48,814 nucleotides of DNA, taken from assembly GCA_028870995.1 (NCBI GenBank), contig JAGWOI010000017.1, forward strand, positions 1 to 48,814, in the 5' to 3' direction. The first letter of the stretch is position 1. The number at the start of each line of letters is the position of its first letter. A program made the position numbers and the translations under genes. Below are positions 1-10,354 of this stretch, one piece after another. The notes under the pieces are model-generated. The model had not been told where the DNA came from, searched no databases, and saw only the letters and a program-made list of their open reading frames with translations. This DNA is from Candidatus Omnitrophota bacterium. Its GTDB lineage: Bacteria > Omnitrophota > Gorgyraeia > Zapsychrales > Fredricksoniimonadaceae.

Positions 1-327
1 GATTGCGAAAAGCAGCACCAGTCCCATGAACTGTTTGTATTTGCCGATATTGCCCTGTTTCAAATGGGTCCAGGCCCGGATGAAAAAGATGCTGGATGAT
101 AAAAGCACGACGCTGTTGATGGCGCCGATGGGAATGTTCTGGATCTCGGACTGTACCGGCCAGGTGAATGACCCGGCGCGAAGCAGGATATAGGCGGAAA
201 ACAGGGACCCGAAGAGCATCACTTCGGAGGCTAAAAATAGCCAGATGCCGAATTTGGAATTGTAAAGGCCGGTGTCTTCTCTTGGTTCGACGATATATGG
301 GATAAATTCTTCAGCGGTATTACTCAT
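1..327 (-). CDS. ctaE: Cytochrome c oxidase subunit III, 3' end cut by the window
   Basis: Membrane subunit III of a heme-copper oxidase, which supports proton uptake and stability of subunit I. The 109 visible residues begin MSNTAEEFIPYIVEPREDTG. They contain FGIWLFLASEVMLFGSLFSAY, the typical first membrane helix of subunit III (LFLASEVMLFG). A second hydrophobic helix follows (IGAINSVVLLSSSIFF). The ATG lies 3 bases after the stop of the subunit I gene, so the two are almost certainly co-transcribed and translationally coupled. The C-terminal part, and any subunit II or IV genes, would lie beyond base 1. The family assignment is firm; the exact subtype is not. Confidence 0.9.
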   Translation of the reverse strand, partial: MSNTAEEFIPYIVEPREDTGLYNSKFGIWLFLASEVMLFGSLFSAYILLRAGSFTWPVQSEIQNIPIGAINSVVLLSSSIFFIRAWTHLKQGNIGKYKQFMGLVLLFAI

Positions 328-330
328 AAG

Positions 331-2094
331 TTAAATTTCCTTTTGCCATTGAGGGCTGTAATCCTTGGGGGCATCGTCGAGGCTGTAGCCGTACGGATCC
401 CGGTAAACGGTAATAGGCTGTGTAAAGTTTCCATGTCCCGGCGGTGTCGGGGTCGCCCATTCCAGCGTGGTGGCTTCCCAGGGGTTGTCCGAATTGACCT
501 TTTCGCCGTTAAAGATGCTCCAGAAGAAATTGATGATGAAAGGAATTTGGGCCAGGGCCAGGATCCAGGCGGCCCAGGAAATGACGACGTTCCAGTAAAG
601 CACCTTATGGGCGAACAAATAGGTGGCCCCCCCATCGTATAAGCGGCGGTTGACGCCCATGAGGCCCTGGATCAGCATGGGGAAAAAGACAAAGTTCATG
701 GTGATGAGTGTCGGCCAGAAATGCAGATGGCCGAGCACATCGTTCATTTTTCGTCCGGTGGCCTTGGGGAACCAGTGGTAGATCCCGGCAAAAAGGCCCA
801 GAATGACGCCGGGCGCCACGACATAGTGGAAATGGCCGATGACGTAATACGTGTCATGCAAGGGAATGTCCGTGACCGCCAGGCCCAGCGGAAGACCGGT
901 CAAGCCGCCGATGCCGAACATGGGCAAAAAGGCCAGGGCAAAGAGCATGGGCATGGTAAAACGGATAGACCCGCCCCATAAAGTGATAAACAGGGCCGAA
1001 ATGATGATGATGGAGGGGATGGAAATGATGATCGTCGTAGTCTGGAAAAAGGCCGTGATGTCCGTGCCCATGCCGGTCAAATACGTGTGGTGGGACCATA
1101 CAATAAAGGAAAGAAATCCCAAAAAGATGATGGAAAGCCGCATGCTTTGAAAACCGCTGATGTTTTTGCGGGTGTTATTGGCAATGATTTCCGTGATGAT
1201 GCCCATGGCCGGCAGGATGATGACGTAAACTTCGGGATGGCCCAAAAACCAGAACAAATGCTGCCACAAAAGCGCGTTGCCTCCCCCGCTGACATTATAG
1301 ACCTGGCCGTTGACGAACAAACCGCTGGGTAAAAAGAAGCTGGTGTGCAAGAGCCGGTCGCATAACTGCAGGAAGGCGGCGCCTTCCAGCGGCGGGAAAG
1401 CCAGCAAGAGCAAAAAGGCGGTAACCAGCTGGGCCCAGATAAAAAACGGCAGCCGCTCGAAGGTCATGCCGGGCGCGCGTAAATTGAAGATGGTGACGAT
1501 AAAATTCAAGGAAGAAAGCAGCGAGGAGATGATAACGATGAACATGCTCCACAGCCAGATGGTCTGGCCGTCGTGCGCTATGTCGGACAAAGGCGCATAG
1601 GAGGTCCAGCCGTTGCTGGCAGGCCCCCCGGGCAAAAAGAAGCTGGACATCATGAGCATGCCGCCCGCAAAAAAAGCCCAGAAACTGAACATGTTCAATC
1701 TGGGAAAGGCCATGTCCTTGGCACCGATTTGCAAGGGAATAAGGTAATTGCCGAATACGGCGAAACCCAAAGGAACGACCCCCAGAAAGACCATGATGGT
1801 GCCGTGCATGGCGCCAAGCTGGTTATACAATTCGGGGAGCATGACGCCGCCGGGCATGAGATTTTCGCCCAAAAGCTTCCCTAATACGGGGACGGGTTGG
1901 CCCGGATAGGCCAATTGCCAGCGCATCAGCAGCATCAAGAGAAATCCAAAAAGAAGAAAAGACAGGCTTACAAACAGGTATTGAATGGCAATGACTTTAT
2001 GGTCCGTTGATAAAATATATTTGCGGATAAATGATTCCTGATGAGAATCGGCAGTATGAATGTGATGTTGAGAAGGATTGGGGGTACCGCCCAT
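331..2094 (-). CDS. ctaD: Cytochrome c oxidase subunit I (A-type heme-copper oxidase) lacking the K-channel lysine
   Basis: Catalytic subunit of a terminal oxidase reducing O2 to water in the inner membrane, 587 aa. All metal ligands are visible: H97 (low-spin heme) in AMHGTIMVF, H286 and the cross-linked Y290 in GHPEVY, the H335-H336 pair in WSHHTYLTG (CuB), and H421/H423 in GHFHYV. The D-channel entrance aspartate D127 (GAKDMAFPR) and the gating glutamate E288 are present. The helix that normally reads PTGxK here reads PSIIIIS (360-366), so the K-channel lysine is isoleucine (I364). A strong SD, AGGAGAG, precedes the ATG, and a possible promoter lies about 60 bp upstream. No CuA subunit II gene is found upstream; it may lie past the left edge. 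Confidence 0.96.
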   Translation of the reverse strand: MGGTPNPSQHHIHTADSHQESFIRKYILSTDHKVIAIQYLFVSLSFLLFGFLLMLLMRWQLAYPGQPVPVLGKLLGENLMPGGVMLPELYNQLGAMHGTIMVFLGVVPLGFAVFGNYLIPLQIGAKDMAFPRLNMFSFWAFFAGGMLMMSSFFLPGGPASNGWTSYAPLSDIAHDGQTIWLWSMFIVIISSLLSSLNFIVTIFNLRAPGMTFERLPFFIWAQLVTAFLLLLAFPPLEGAAFLQLCDRLLHTSFFLPSGLFVNGQVYNVSGGGNALLWQHLFWFLGHPEVYVIILPAMGIITEIIANNTRKNISGFQSMRLSIIFLGFLSFIVWSHHTYLTGMGTDITAFFQTTTIIISIPSIIIISALFITLWGGSIRFTMPMLFALAFLPMFGIGGLTGLPLGLAVTDIPLHDTYYVIGHFHYVVAPGVILGLFAGIYHWFPKATGRKMNDVLGHLHFWPTLITMNFVFFPMLIQGLMGVNRRLYDGGATYLFAHKVLYWNVVISWAAWILALAQIPFIINFFWSIFNGEKVNSDNPWEATTLEWATPTPPGHGNFTQPITVYRDPYGYSLDDAPKDYSPQWQKEI

Positions 2095-2151
2095 ATCACT
2101 GCTCTCCTATGGAGACATTTTTGGGAATTTTTATCTTGCTTTGAGAATCAA

Positions 2152-2179
2152 ACTATATCACAAATTTCGGAAAGGTAAA
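2152..2179 (-). promoter_or_regulatory. Putative sigma70-type promoter for ctaD
   Basis: On the minus strand a TTTACC box (2174-2179) lies 16 bp from TATAGT (2152-2157), which is preceded by TG as an extended -10. The start would fall near 2145, giving a leader of about 50 nt before the ctaD ATG at 2094. The spacer between the upstream small gene and ctaD is the longest in this part of the region, which supports an internal promoter. This is a pattern match only. Confidence 0.4.
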
Positions 2180-2194
2180 TTCAATTATTAAAAT

Positions 2195-2359
2195 TTATTT
2201 GTTAAGCGAAGATCCGGCCCTTTTGCGAAAGTTAAGGAACAGCATGCCAAAGCCGAACAATACGGCGGCCACTACGGCCAGCATGGTGAACACGGCATAG
2301 TTATATCCATGGGTCAACGGCGAAGAGGGGTCTCCGAAGCAGACAGCGCAGAAAATCAT
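2195..2359 (-). CDS. 54-aa membrane microprotein with CxxCFGDP motif
   Basis: A small open frame (MIFCAVCFGDPSSPLTHGYN start) with an N-terminal C-x2-C-F-G-D-P segment, one hydrophobic helix (about residues 21-43) and a basic tail (FRKRAG). From memory, similar short proteins with CxxCFGxxxSPxxxG and one helix are often found beside oxidase and copper-handling genes in diverse bacteria, but I cannot name a characterised family. The start is 2 bases after the stop of the preceding small gene. Its two cysteines (C4, C7) could bind a metal or form a disulfide. The role is unknown; assembly or accessory function for the oxidase downstream is an inference from position. Confidence 0.7.
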   Translation of the reverse strand: MIFCAVCFGDPSSPLTHGYNYAVFTMLAVVAAVLFGFGMLFLNFRKRAGSSLNK

Positions 2360-2361
2360 TT

Positions 2362-2538
2362 TTACAAAGCCTTCATTTTTTTAACAAACTTCACACAATA
2401 AAGAGTCAAGGCAGCTGCCAGGACGAACGAGGCATATCCCCATAGGATGTAATTATGGCCAAGTGTCCAAAAGCCAAACCCGAGCGACAGGATAATGGAA
2501 ACAATGATCAGCACCACATGGATATTCTTTACACCCAT
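2362..2538 (-). CDS. 58-aa membrane microprotein, two predicted helices
   Basis: Small open frame beginning MGVKNIHVVLIIVSIILSLG. It has two hydrophobic segments (about 7-22 and 30-48) and ends in a basic tail (KFVKKMKAL). An SD-like AGAGG lies a few bases before the ATG. It sits between the blue-copper-like protein gene and the CxxCFGDP microprotein, in the same direction as the oxidase genes, with a 2-base gap to the next start. I do not recognise a family. Compact membrane topology and context suggest an accessory subunit or small structural protein of the oxidase region; this is inference. Confidence 0.6.
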   Translation of the reverse strand: MGVKNIHVVLIIVSIILSLGFGFWTLGHNYILWGYASFVLAAALTLYCVKFVKKMKAL

Positions 2539-2586
2539 AAAACCTCTTTCTGCCCGGTAAAATAAGCCTTTTATTCAATCTTAACA

Positions 2587-3288
2587 CTATTTTGGCCGGG
2601 TAAAAGTGAAATCTATATTTTGACGGGAATTATACGTCACGGTCACTGTGGCGGTCCTGGTGCCAAGCCTTTCGTGCCAGGCTTCGATGGTGTAGGTGCC
2701 GTTGGGGATATTGTCGATCTCAAAGCGGCCGGTGGCATTTGTTACGGCAAAGAACGGGTGCGGCATCACCGCGACCCAGGCCTGCATCCAGGGATGGACA
2801 TCGCAGCGCAAAGGAAACATGAACTCCGGCTTATAGAAGACCTTTTCCATTTCCTTACGGAAATCGGGCATCGCATCATTGAATTCGGGGTTGATCTTGC
2901 ACAGGCCGTGCACATTGTGCAGCGTGCCGTCGGGGTTAAGGAATTTCACCTTCTGCCCCACCATGACGCCCACCACGTGCGGATTATAGTTGCACCCCGC
3001 CTGATTGATGACCACCGGCCGGCTGGGCGGCGGGTAATTGGTCTTGCTCAACCCGCTTTTGATAAAGACAAAGACATTGCCTAAAGTATTGTTATCCCCC
3101 ACCACGATGGGCGAGGAATGCAAATTACCTTTGTTGACGGCGTAACAGACAGGATCGGCATCCATATGGATAAGGCGCTCATGCGGCAAAGGCCCGTTGT
3201 AGGTGACGGTCCCGGTAATTGAGCCGTTGGCAAAAGCACGGCTGCCAAGGGCAAGGCCGAAAATGATCGCGATCAATATTTTTTTCAT
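2587..3288 (-). CDS. Periplasmic blue-copper-like protein with C-terminal carboxypeptidase-regulatory-like domain
   Basis: Exported 233-aa protein. The signal peptide is MKKILIAIIFGLALGSRAFA, cleaved after AFA at about residue 20. A cupredoxin-like core follows: H124/H127 in GTLHNVHG and the type-1 copper pattern C162-x2-H165-x2-M168 in RCDVHPWM. Residues from about 183 to the end (ATGRFEIDNIPNGTYTIEAW) match the carboxypeptidase regulatory-like beta-sandwich often fused to such domains. The frame is open further upstream, but that extension overlaps the Nudix gene and lacks a signal, so I chose the ATG at 3288. It could carry electrons to the oxidase or bind copper. The ligand set is one mononuclear site, not the two-cysteine CuA motif of subunit II. 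Confidence 0.8.
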   Translation of the reverse strand: MKKILIAIIFGLALGSRAFANGSITGTVTYNGPLPHERLIHMDADPVCYAVNKGNLHSSPIVVGDNNTLGNVFVFIKSGLSKTNYPPPSRPVVINQAGCNYNPHVVGVMVGQKVKFLNPDGTLHNVHGLCKINPEFNDAMPDFRKEMEKVFYKPEFMFPLRCDVHPWMQAWVAVMPHPFFAVTNATGRFEIDNIPNGTYTIEAWHERLGTRTATVTVTYNSRQNIDFTFTRPK

Positions 3289-3298
3289 AAACGAAACC

Positions 3299-3847
3299 TC
3301 AGAAACATGGAATGCCTCCAAAAACATACCACAAATTGGCCGAAATGTGAACACCTTGGCCGATCTGGTCCAGCAGGAATTGCCGGGCATCCTCCTTGGC
3401 CACCAGGCAGACTTCGATGTCTTCGGCATCTTCAAGCTTTTGCACCGGGTTGCGGTTGACCGCCGCCTCTTCGTCGACTTCGACGTAGACGATCCTGGCA
3501 TTATCATTGATCATTGAGGAGCCGGTCTTGACCACCGGGCTTACGTCCTTGATGACGCCGGTGTAACCTGTTTCCTCTTTTAATTCAACCAGGGCATGGT
3601 TGGGATCGTTAAAGCCCAGGCCGGCAGGAAAAGAAATGATGTAGCCGTCGATGGCGGGACGGTATTGCTTGATCAGGATAAAACGTTTGGAAGGCATGAG
3701 CCGGGGCACGATAACAACACCGACGGTTGAACGCCTGCGGTGTACGGTCTCCCAGGTCAATTGCAGGCCGTTTTTGGTCAGATAAATGGTCTCATGCACG
3801 GCCAGCCACTGGCCTTCGTAAAGGACTTTTTCCGTGATCTTTTTCAT
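3299..3847 (-). CDS. Nudix-family protein, ADP-ribose pyrophosphatase-like, with degenerate Nudix box
   Basis: 182 aa with the overall layout of ADP-sugar pyrophosphatases: an N-terminal beta region (VLYEGQWLAVHETIYL), the conserved IKQYRPAI segment and SFPAGL before the catalytic helix. The canonical box Gx5Ex7REUxEExGU is altered. From the PAG glycine the helix is about three residues short, the first glutamate is missing, and the box arginine is V87 (VELKEETGY). The metal-binding pair E91-E92 remains. Activity may therefore be changed or lost. The gene lies 6 bp after atpC and is followed by the cupredoxin gene, all in one direction. Family assignment is sound; substrate is unknown. Confidence 0.8.
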   Translation of the reverse strand: MKKITEKVLYEGQWLAVHETIYLTKNGLQLTWETVHRRRSTVGVVIVPRLMPSKRFILIKQYRPAIDGYIISFPAGLGFNDPNHALVELKEETGYTGVIKDVSPVVKTGSSMINDNARIVYVEVDEEAAVNRNPVQKLEDAEDIEVCLVAKEDARQFLLDQIGQGVHISANLWYVFGGIPCF

Positions 3848-3853
3848 TTGATT

Positions 3854-5544
<1,691 letters not shown>

Positions 5545-5558
5545 TTAATAAATTTTAT

Positions 5559-6452
5559 TTATTTGAGCGCTTCAGCGCCTGAAATGATTTCGATCAATTC
5601 CGTCGTAATGGCCGCCTGACGGGCCCGGTTGCGCAAGAGCGTGTAACGGTCGATCAGGTCAGCGGTATTCTGGGAAGCCTTGTCCATGGCCGCCATGCGG
5701 GCCCCGTGCTCACCGGCGGCGTTTTCCAGCAGCGTATAAAAAATTTTAAAGTTTAAGAATTTTGGGATCAAGGCATACAAAATTTCTTTTTCTTCCGGTT
5801 CATAGGTGTAATCCTGGGACGTAAAGCCGGAACGTGAAGGAGCTTGTTCCTGATTTCCGGCGGGGGTCAATGACGAAGCATCCAGGGGCAGGATCTTTTC
5901 AATGACCGGCATCTGGCTCATGGGACCGTTGAACTTGTTATAGGCCAGATAAATTTCCTCGTACTCTCCTTTAATAAAGGCGTCGGTGATGTCCTTGGTA
6001 ACTTCAGAGGCTTTCTCGAATTCCGGCTTGACCGTGATGCCTTCATAATTTTTGACGACCTTGGCGTTACGGCGAAAAGCCATGTAGCCCCTGCGTCCGC
6101 AAAAACTCATGCCGATCGTCGTGTATTTGTAGGGATTATCAATGATCCAGTGGCGCGTCTTTCGGATCAGGTTATTGTTGAATCCCCCGCACAGCCCTTT
6201 GTCCGAGGTGAACAGGACGACCAAACTCCTGGTCACGGCCCTTCTGGTTTTCAGCAAGGGATGATTGGTCGGTCCGGCGCCGGACAGACGCCCCATAAGT
6301 TCAGTCAGTTTTTGGGCATAATCCTGGGCGCTGATCTGGGCCTTGTGCGCCCGCTTGAATTTGCTGGCCGAGACCATCTTCATGGTCTTGGTCATCTTGC
6401 GGGTGTTCTTGAGCGAAGCGATCTTTTTGTTGAATTCTTTGATCCCGATCAT
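5559..6452 (-). CDS. atpG: F1F0 ATP synthase gamma subunit
   Basis: Central rotor shaft of F1, 297 aa. The N-terminal helix MIGIKEFNKKIASLKNTRKM and the KMVSASKFKRA segment are typical, as is the C-terminal helix RYTLLRNRARQAAITTELIE followed by ISGAEAL. The conserved SDKGLCGGFN motif is present in the middle domain. Length is in the usual range. A short insertion around residues 195-215 (SSLTPAGNQEQAPSRSGF) is polar and unlike the compact E. coli protein; similar variable loops occur in the family. The gene is 5 bp downstream of atpA. No sign of damage. Confidence 0.97.
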   Translation of the reverse strand: MIGIKEFNKKIASLKNTRKMTKTMKMVSASKFKRAHKAQISAQDYAQKLTELMGRLSGAGPTNHPLLKTRRAVTRSLVVLFTSDKGLCGGFNNNLIRKTRHWIIDNPYKYTTIGMSFCGRRGYMAFRRNAKVVKNYEGITVKPEFEKASEVTKDITDAFIKGEYEEIYLAYNKFNGPMSQMPVIEKILPLDASSLTPAGNQEQAPSRSGFTSQDYTYEPEEKEILYALIPKFLNFKIFYTLLENAAGEHGARMAAMDKASQNTADLIDRYTLLRNRARQAAITTELIEIISGAEALK

Positions 6453-6457
6453 GGATT

Positions 6458-7972
6458 TTAAACCTTGAATGAGCGTTTGACTTCGTCCAGCAGTTTTTTG
6501 AGTGCCGCCTTGACATCATCGGTCATGGCCAGGGTTTTATTGAATAATTGGACAAAATCACCGTATTGTGAATCAAGCTGCGCGGACAAATACTCCTCGA
6601 ATTCTCGCACCTTGTTGGCCGGGACATCATCCAGATACCCGTTGGTCCCGGCAAAAATAACAGCCACCTGTTTGACGACTGGCATCGGCACGTGAATGCC
6701 CTGCTTGATGACCTCCATGAGCCTGCGGCCGCGGTCGAGCTGTTTGCGGGTGGCTGCATCCAAATCCGAGGCAAATTGGGCGAAGGCCGCCAGCTCGCGG
6801 TACTGGGCCAGTTCCAGGCGCAGGGAACCGGCGGTTTGTTTCATGGCCTTGACCTGGGCATCACCGCCTACGCGGGACACCGAAAGGCCGGCGTTAACGG
6901 CCGGGCGCTGGCCGGCATTGAAAAGATCGCTCTCCAGGAAGATCTGGCCGTCGGTAATGGAAATGACGTTGGTGGGGATATAAGCCGAGACGTCACCCGC
7001 CTGTGTTTCAATAATGGGCAGGGCGGTCAGGCTGCCGGCCCCCTTCTGGTCGGATAATTTGGCGGCGCGTTCCAGCAGGCGGCTGTGGAGATAGAAGATG
7101 TCACCGGGATAAGCTTCGCGGCCCGGCGGACGGCGCAACAGCAACGACAATTGGCGGTATGATTGGGCATGTTTGGTCAAGTCATCATAGATGATCAAGG
7201 CATGCTTGCCGTTGTCGCGGTAGTATTCCGCCATGGCGCATCCGGCGTAAGGTGCCAAAAACTGCATGGGCGCCGGGTCGGAAGCTGTGGCGGCTACGAT
7301 GGTCGTGTATTCCATGGCGCCGAATTTGCGCAAGGTCTCGAAGACTTGAACTACGGTCGATCTTTTTTGCCCAATGGCCACATAAAAGCAGTAAACACCC
7401 TTGCCCTTTTGGTTAATGATGGTGTCGATGGCCAGGGTGGTTTTGCCGGTCTTGCGGTCGCCGATGATCAATTCGCGCTGGCCCCTACCGACGGGGGTCA
7501 GGGCGTCGATAACCTTGATCCCTGTTTGCAGGGGTTCATGAACGTTTTTGCGGTCGATGATGCCGGGTGCCTTGACCTCAATGGGCTGCAAGGCCGCGGC
7601 GTTAAAGGCAGGTTTGCCGTCCACCGCTGCACCCAGGGCATCGACGATACGTCCCAAAAGCCCGTCACCCGCCGGTACGGAAGCGATTTTACCGGTGCGC
7701 CGGACTTCATCACCTTCCTTAATATCGGCGTCGGAACCGAAAATGGCCACCCCCACATTGCTTTCTTCCAGGTTGAGCGCCAGGCCTTTGATCCCATTGG
7801 CAAATTGCACGATCTCGCCGGCCATGACATTGGAAAGGCCGAAAACACGGGCAATGCCGTCGCCGACATTGAGCACGGTGCCCACCTCAAAGGTCTCCAC
7901 CTTGCTGGTGAAGTGGCCTAACTGTTGTTTGAGGATGGATGATATTTCATCGGGATTCAATTGTTGGGGCAT
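6458..7972 (-). CDS. atpA: F1F0 ATP synthase alpha subunit
   Basis: Non-catalytic nucleotide-binding F1 subunit, 504 aa, full length. The Walker A motif GDRKTGKT, the segment [46 protein letters not shown] (quoted here only to place it; split by its landmarks YDDLTKHA and [12 protein letters not shown]) and the arginine-finger region [10 protein letters not shown] are all present. The C-terminal helical domain ends [13 protein letters not shown]. The start [18 protein letters not shown] matches the usual delta-contacting N-terminal helix. It is 14 bp downstream of atpH and 5 bp upstream of atpG. Confidence 0.98.
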   Translation of the reverse strand: MPQQLNPDEISSILKQQLGHFTSKVETFEVGTVLNVGDGIARVFGLSNVMAGEIVQFANGIKGLALNLEESNVGVAIFGSDADIKEGDEVRRTGKIASVPAGDGLLGRIVDALGAAVDGKPAFNAAALQPIEVKAPGIIDRKNVHEPLQTGIKVIDALTPVGRGQRELIIGDRKTGKTTLAIDTIINQKGKGVYCFYVAIGQKRSTVVQVFETLRKFGAMEYTTIVAATASDPAPMQFLAPYAGCAMAEYYRDNGKHALIIYDDLTKHAQSYRQLSLLLRRPPGREAYPGDIFYLHSRLLERAAKLSDQKGAGSLTALPIIETQAGDVSAYIPTNVISITDGQIFLESDLFNAGQRPAVNAGLSVSRVGGDAQVKAMKQTAGSLRLELAQYRELAAFAQFASDLDAATRKQLDRGRRLMEVIKQGIHVPMPVVKQVAVIFAGTNGYLDDVPANKVREFEEYLSAQLDSQYGDFVQLFNKTLAMTDDVKAALKKLLDEVKRSFKV

Positions 7973-7986
7973 AAAGCAATTCCTTT

Positions 7987-8508
7987 TTAGGTTTGCGCGA
8001 AGTGATTTAACTGGTTTTTAAAACTGTAGTCATAAATCCGGCCTTGGATAAAGATACGAAAGCCGCCGATGAGTGACGAGTCAACGGTCCATTGAGGTAT
8101 GACCTGTTGATGGAGTTTATCGTGCAAACGTTGACCGATCGAGGCCTTGTCCTGGTCAGTGATAGGCAAGGCTGTTTTAATGTAAGCCCTGACCTGCCCG
8201 GTCGAGGCCAGGCATAGATTGTCAAAGGATTCGCTGATCTCCTTGAGCAGGTTTAAGCGGTTCTTAAAGGTGATAAACAATAGAAAATCAAGGGTCAGTC
8301 CAGGGACCTTGCCTTCAAAAAGACTTTTTAAGACACTGCGGCGCTCTTCATAGGAGAGTAACGGATTGCCCAGGAAGTTGCGGAAATCTCCAAGATCGAT
8401 GATGAGCTTGCGGATGCCGGCCACGGACCCCTGGACCGGCTCAAGAATTTGTTGTTCCTGGGCCAGGTCAAAAAGCGCTTTGGCGTAACGGTTGGCGGCT
8501 TGGCTCAT
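7987..8508 (-). CDS. atpH: F1F0 ATP synthase delta subunit (OSCP)
   Basis: Peripheral stalk protein that ties the b dimer to the top of F1, 173 aa. It opens with [18 protein letters not shown], the standard delta/OSCP N-terminus. It ends with [20 protein letters not shown], the family's C-terminal signature (here [13 protein letters not shown] in place of the more usual GxxxxxGdxxxDxS). The order atpF-atpH-atpA is conventional. The gap to atpF is 4 bp and the gap to atpA is 14 bp, so co-translation is likely. Sequence outside the two ends is poorly conserved in this family, and position in the operon supports the call. Confidence 0.94.
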   Translation of the reverse strand: MSQAANRYAKALFDLAQEQQILEPVQGSVAGIRKLIIDLGDFRNFLGNPLLSYEERRSVLKSLFEGKVPGLTLDFLLFITFKNRLNLLKEISESFDNLCLASTGQVRAYIKTALPITDQDKASIGQRLHDKLHQQVIPQWTVDSSLIGGFRIFIQGRIYDYSFKNQLNHFAQT

Positions 8509-8512
8509 TGGC

Positions 8513-9043
8513 CTATACGTCCTTCATGGCGTCGTTGATCAATTTACGGTTCTTTTCATTGTCTAAATTTTCTTTAAGGATTTTTTCGGCCAAGGCCACG
8601 GCCGTCGCGACACTTTCCTTCTTTAATGCACCGATCACCCTCTGACGTTCACCGGCCAACTCCTGCCGGGCGCTGTTGACGATCTCTTCGGCATTCTTTT
8701 TGGCCGCCGTCTCGATCTTGGATGAGATCTCAATGCTCATTTTGCGGGACTGTTCGATGATGGCATTGCCCTGCTCCTTGGCGTCATTCAATATCCTGGT
8801 CTTGTCCTTTTCGATATCCGCCAATTGCTGGTTGATCTTATCGGCATCCTCAAGCGACTTGCGGACGTAGTCTTCGCGTTTTTTGAGGCCGGCCAGGATC
8901 GGTTTCCAGGCGAATTTATGCAGGATGAACAGCAGGGCAAAAAAAGTTGCCCAGGTGAGGACCAGCAGGGTATTATCCGGTGTCAGGATCCCTCCCTGTT
9001 CTTGGGCACTCGATGGAACTTGTGTTTGTGCACTGGTAGGCAT
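8513..9043 (-). CDS. atpF: F1F0 ATP synthase b subunit
   Basis: Peripheral stalk subunit, 176 aa. It has a short Q/S/P-rich N-terminus, one membrane helix (about residues 25-43, LLVLTWATFFALLFILHKFA) ending in the familiar W-K-P-I, and then a long charged coiled coil rich in K, E and A. The open frame extends three codons upstream to a GTG, but the SD AAGGGAGG lies 8 bases before the ATG at 9043, so that ATG (MPTSAQTQVPSS) is the better start. Only one b gene is present, so the stalk should be a homodimer. Confidence 0.95.
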   Translation of the reverse strand: MPTSAQTQVPSSAQEQGGILTPDNTLLVLTWATFFALLFILHKFAWKPILAGLKKREDYVRKSLEDADKINQQLADIEKDKTRILNDAKEQGNAIIEQSRKMSIEISSKIETAAKKNAEEIVNSARQELAGERQRVIGALKKESVATAVALAEKILKENLDNEKNRKLINDAMKDV

Positions 9044-9058
9044 GGCGGACACCTCCCT

Positions 9059-9310
<252 letters not shown>

Positions 9311-9321
9311 TTAATTAGATG

Positions 9322-10086
9322 TTAATGTTCCGGATGATACATTTGTCCTATAAATACGGCTGAAAGCAGCACAAAGATATACGCCTGTAAAAACGCCACA
9401 AAAAGTTCCAGGCAGTAGATGAAGACCGCCATCAGGATCGCCGGGCAAGCCACCCATCCGAACAAGACAAAAAGACCCAGGAAGGAAAGGATCACCATAT
9501 GGCCGGCCATCATGTTGGCAAAAAGTCGTATCATCAGGGCCCCGCTGCGCACCATCAAGCTGAAAATTTCGGTGATCAGGAAAAAAGGTATAAGGATTTT
9601 AGGCAAGGTCGATGGGATCAGGGCATGCCACAGGCCCTTGAGGCCGTTTCGGGCCAGGGTGCCCAGTGTCAATAAAATGAAAATAAGAAAAGCCATGGGG
9701 CCGGTCACGTTGACATCGCCCGTGGCCGTTGCAAAAAGCGGGATCAGTCCCAAGAGGTTCATCATCAGGATAAAGAAAAAGGTGGTGCAGAGCATGGGAG
9801 TAAACGAAAGGCCGTCCTTCTCCCCCATGTTGGGAACGGCGATCTCATCGCGGATGAAGACCACGAACATCTCCAGGCAGTTGGTCATCCCCGTCGGTAC
9901 CCGATCCTCCTTGCGGTAAATTACCAAAAATAACAGCAGGACAATGGTGGCGGCAATGAACATCATCAAGGCATGGAGCGTCAAAATGCCAGGCAGCGGA
10001 AGCGGCCCCCAGAACGGCAGATGCCACTCGTGCGAATTACTCACATGCTGCATGATGTATTCATTTAAATTAAAATGGGGGAACAT
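9322..10086 (-). CDS. atpB: F1F0 ATP synthase a subunit
   Basis: Membrane stator subunit that forms the proton half-channels, 254 aa. The essential arginine lies in LMIRLFANMMAGHM, and the C-terminal helix ends with AYIFVLLSAVFIGQMYH, both diagnostic. Five to six hydrophobic helices are visible. The N-terminus (MFPHFNLNEYIMQHVSNSHEW) has a possible internal ATG at residue 12, and no convincing SD marks either start; I kept the longer one. It is first of the structural F0 genes, after atpZ, in the usual order a-c-b-delta-alpha-gamma-beta-epsilon. Confidence 0.96.
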   Translation of the reverse strand: MFPHFNLNEYIMQHVSNSHEWHLPFWGPLPLPGILTLHALMMFIAATIVLLLFLVIYRKEDRVPTGMTNCLEMFVVFIRDEIAVPNMGEKDGLSFTPMLCTTFFFILMMNLLGLIPLFATATGDVNVTGPMAFLIFILLTLGTLARNGLKGLWHALIPSTLPKILIPFFLITEIFSLMVRSGALMIRLFANMMAGHMVILSFLGLFVLFGWVACPAILMAVFIYCLELFVAFLQAYIFVLLSAVFIGQMYHPEH

Positions 10087-10134
10087 GGCTGATATAATAA
10101 ACGATTAGTCAAGACGACGCAAGTACTTCGGCGT

Positions 10135-10344
10135 CTAATTTTCTTTGAAGGCCCGCCAGGCTTCAAAAAAACAGTACAGCACTCCCACTCCGGAGCCGAT
10201 CAAGGTCCACGTGTAGGACGTGTGGCATTTCTTGTCGATCAGCCAGCCCAGGAAGGCCAGGGCCAGCATGCCGCTGCCCAGATTCAGGACCTTCACCAAT
10301 AAAGAATAATCCGGGCGTTTGCCGGGCATCTTGTCGGTTGGCAT
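10135..10344 (-). CDS. atpZ: AtpZ/AtpI-family small membrane protein
   Basis: 69 aa with two hydrophobic helices (about 20-36 and 46-61). The text LNLGSGMLALAFLGWLIDKK followed by a second helix that starts WTLIGSGVGVLYCFFEAW is the usual signature of the AtpZ/AtpI-like gene placed before atpB. Members help c-ring assembly or magnesium/calcium supply to the ATP synthase; which of these applies here cannot be told. It follows the TMEM14-family gene by 10 bp and precedes atpB by 48 bp. Short length and the pair of G-rich helices make the family call fairly safe. Confidence 0.85.
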   Translation of the reverse strand: MPTDKMPGKRPDYSLLVKVLNLGSGMLALAFLGWLIDKKCHTSYTWTLIGSGVGVLYCFFEAWRAFKEN

Positions 10345-10354
10345 CTTCTTTGGC

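Noticed and set aside
3289-3507. N-terminal extension of the blue-copper-like protein
   Set aside because: The extra 73 residues lie antiparallel in phase with the Nudix gene, are rich in S, R and W with no homology, and would bury the clear signal peptide that starts at 3288.
7163-7921. Long plus-strand open frame opposite atpA
   Set aside because: Antisense to a certain gene with codon positions mirrored; no recognisable domain.
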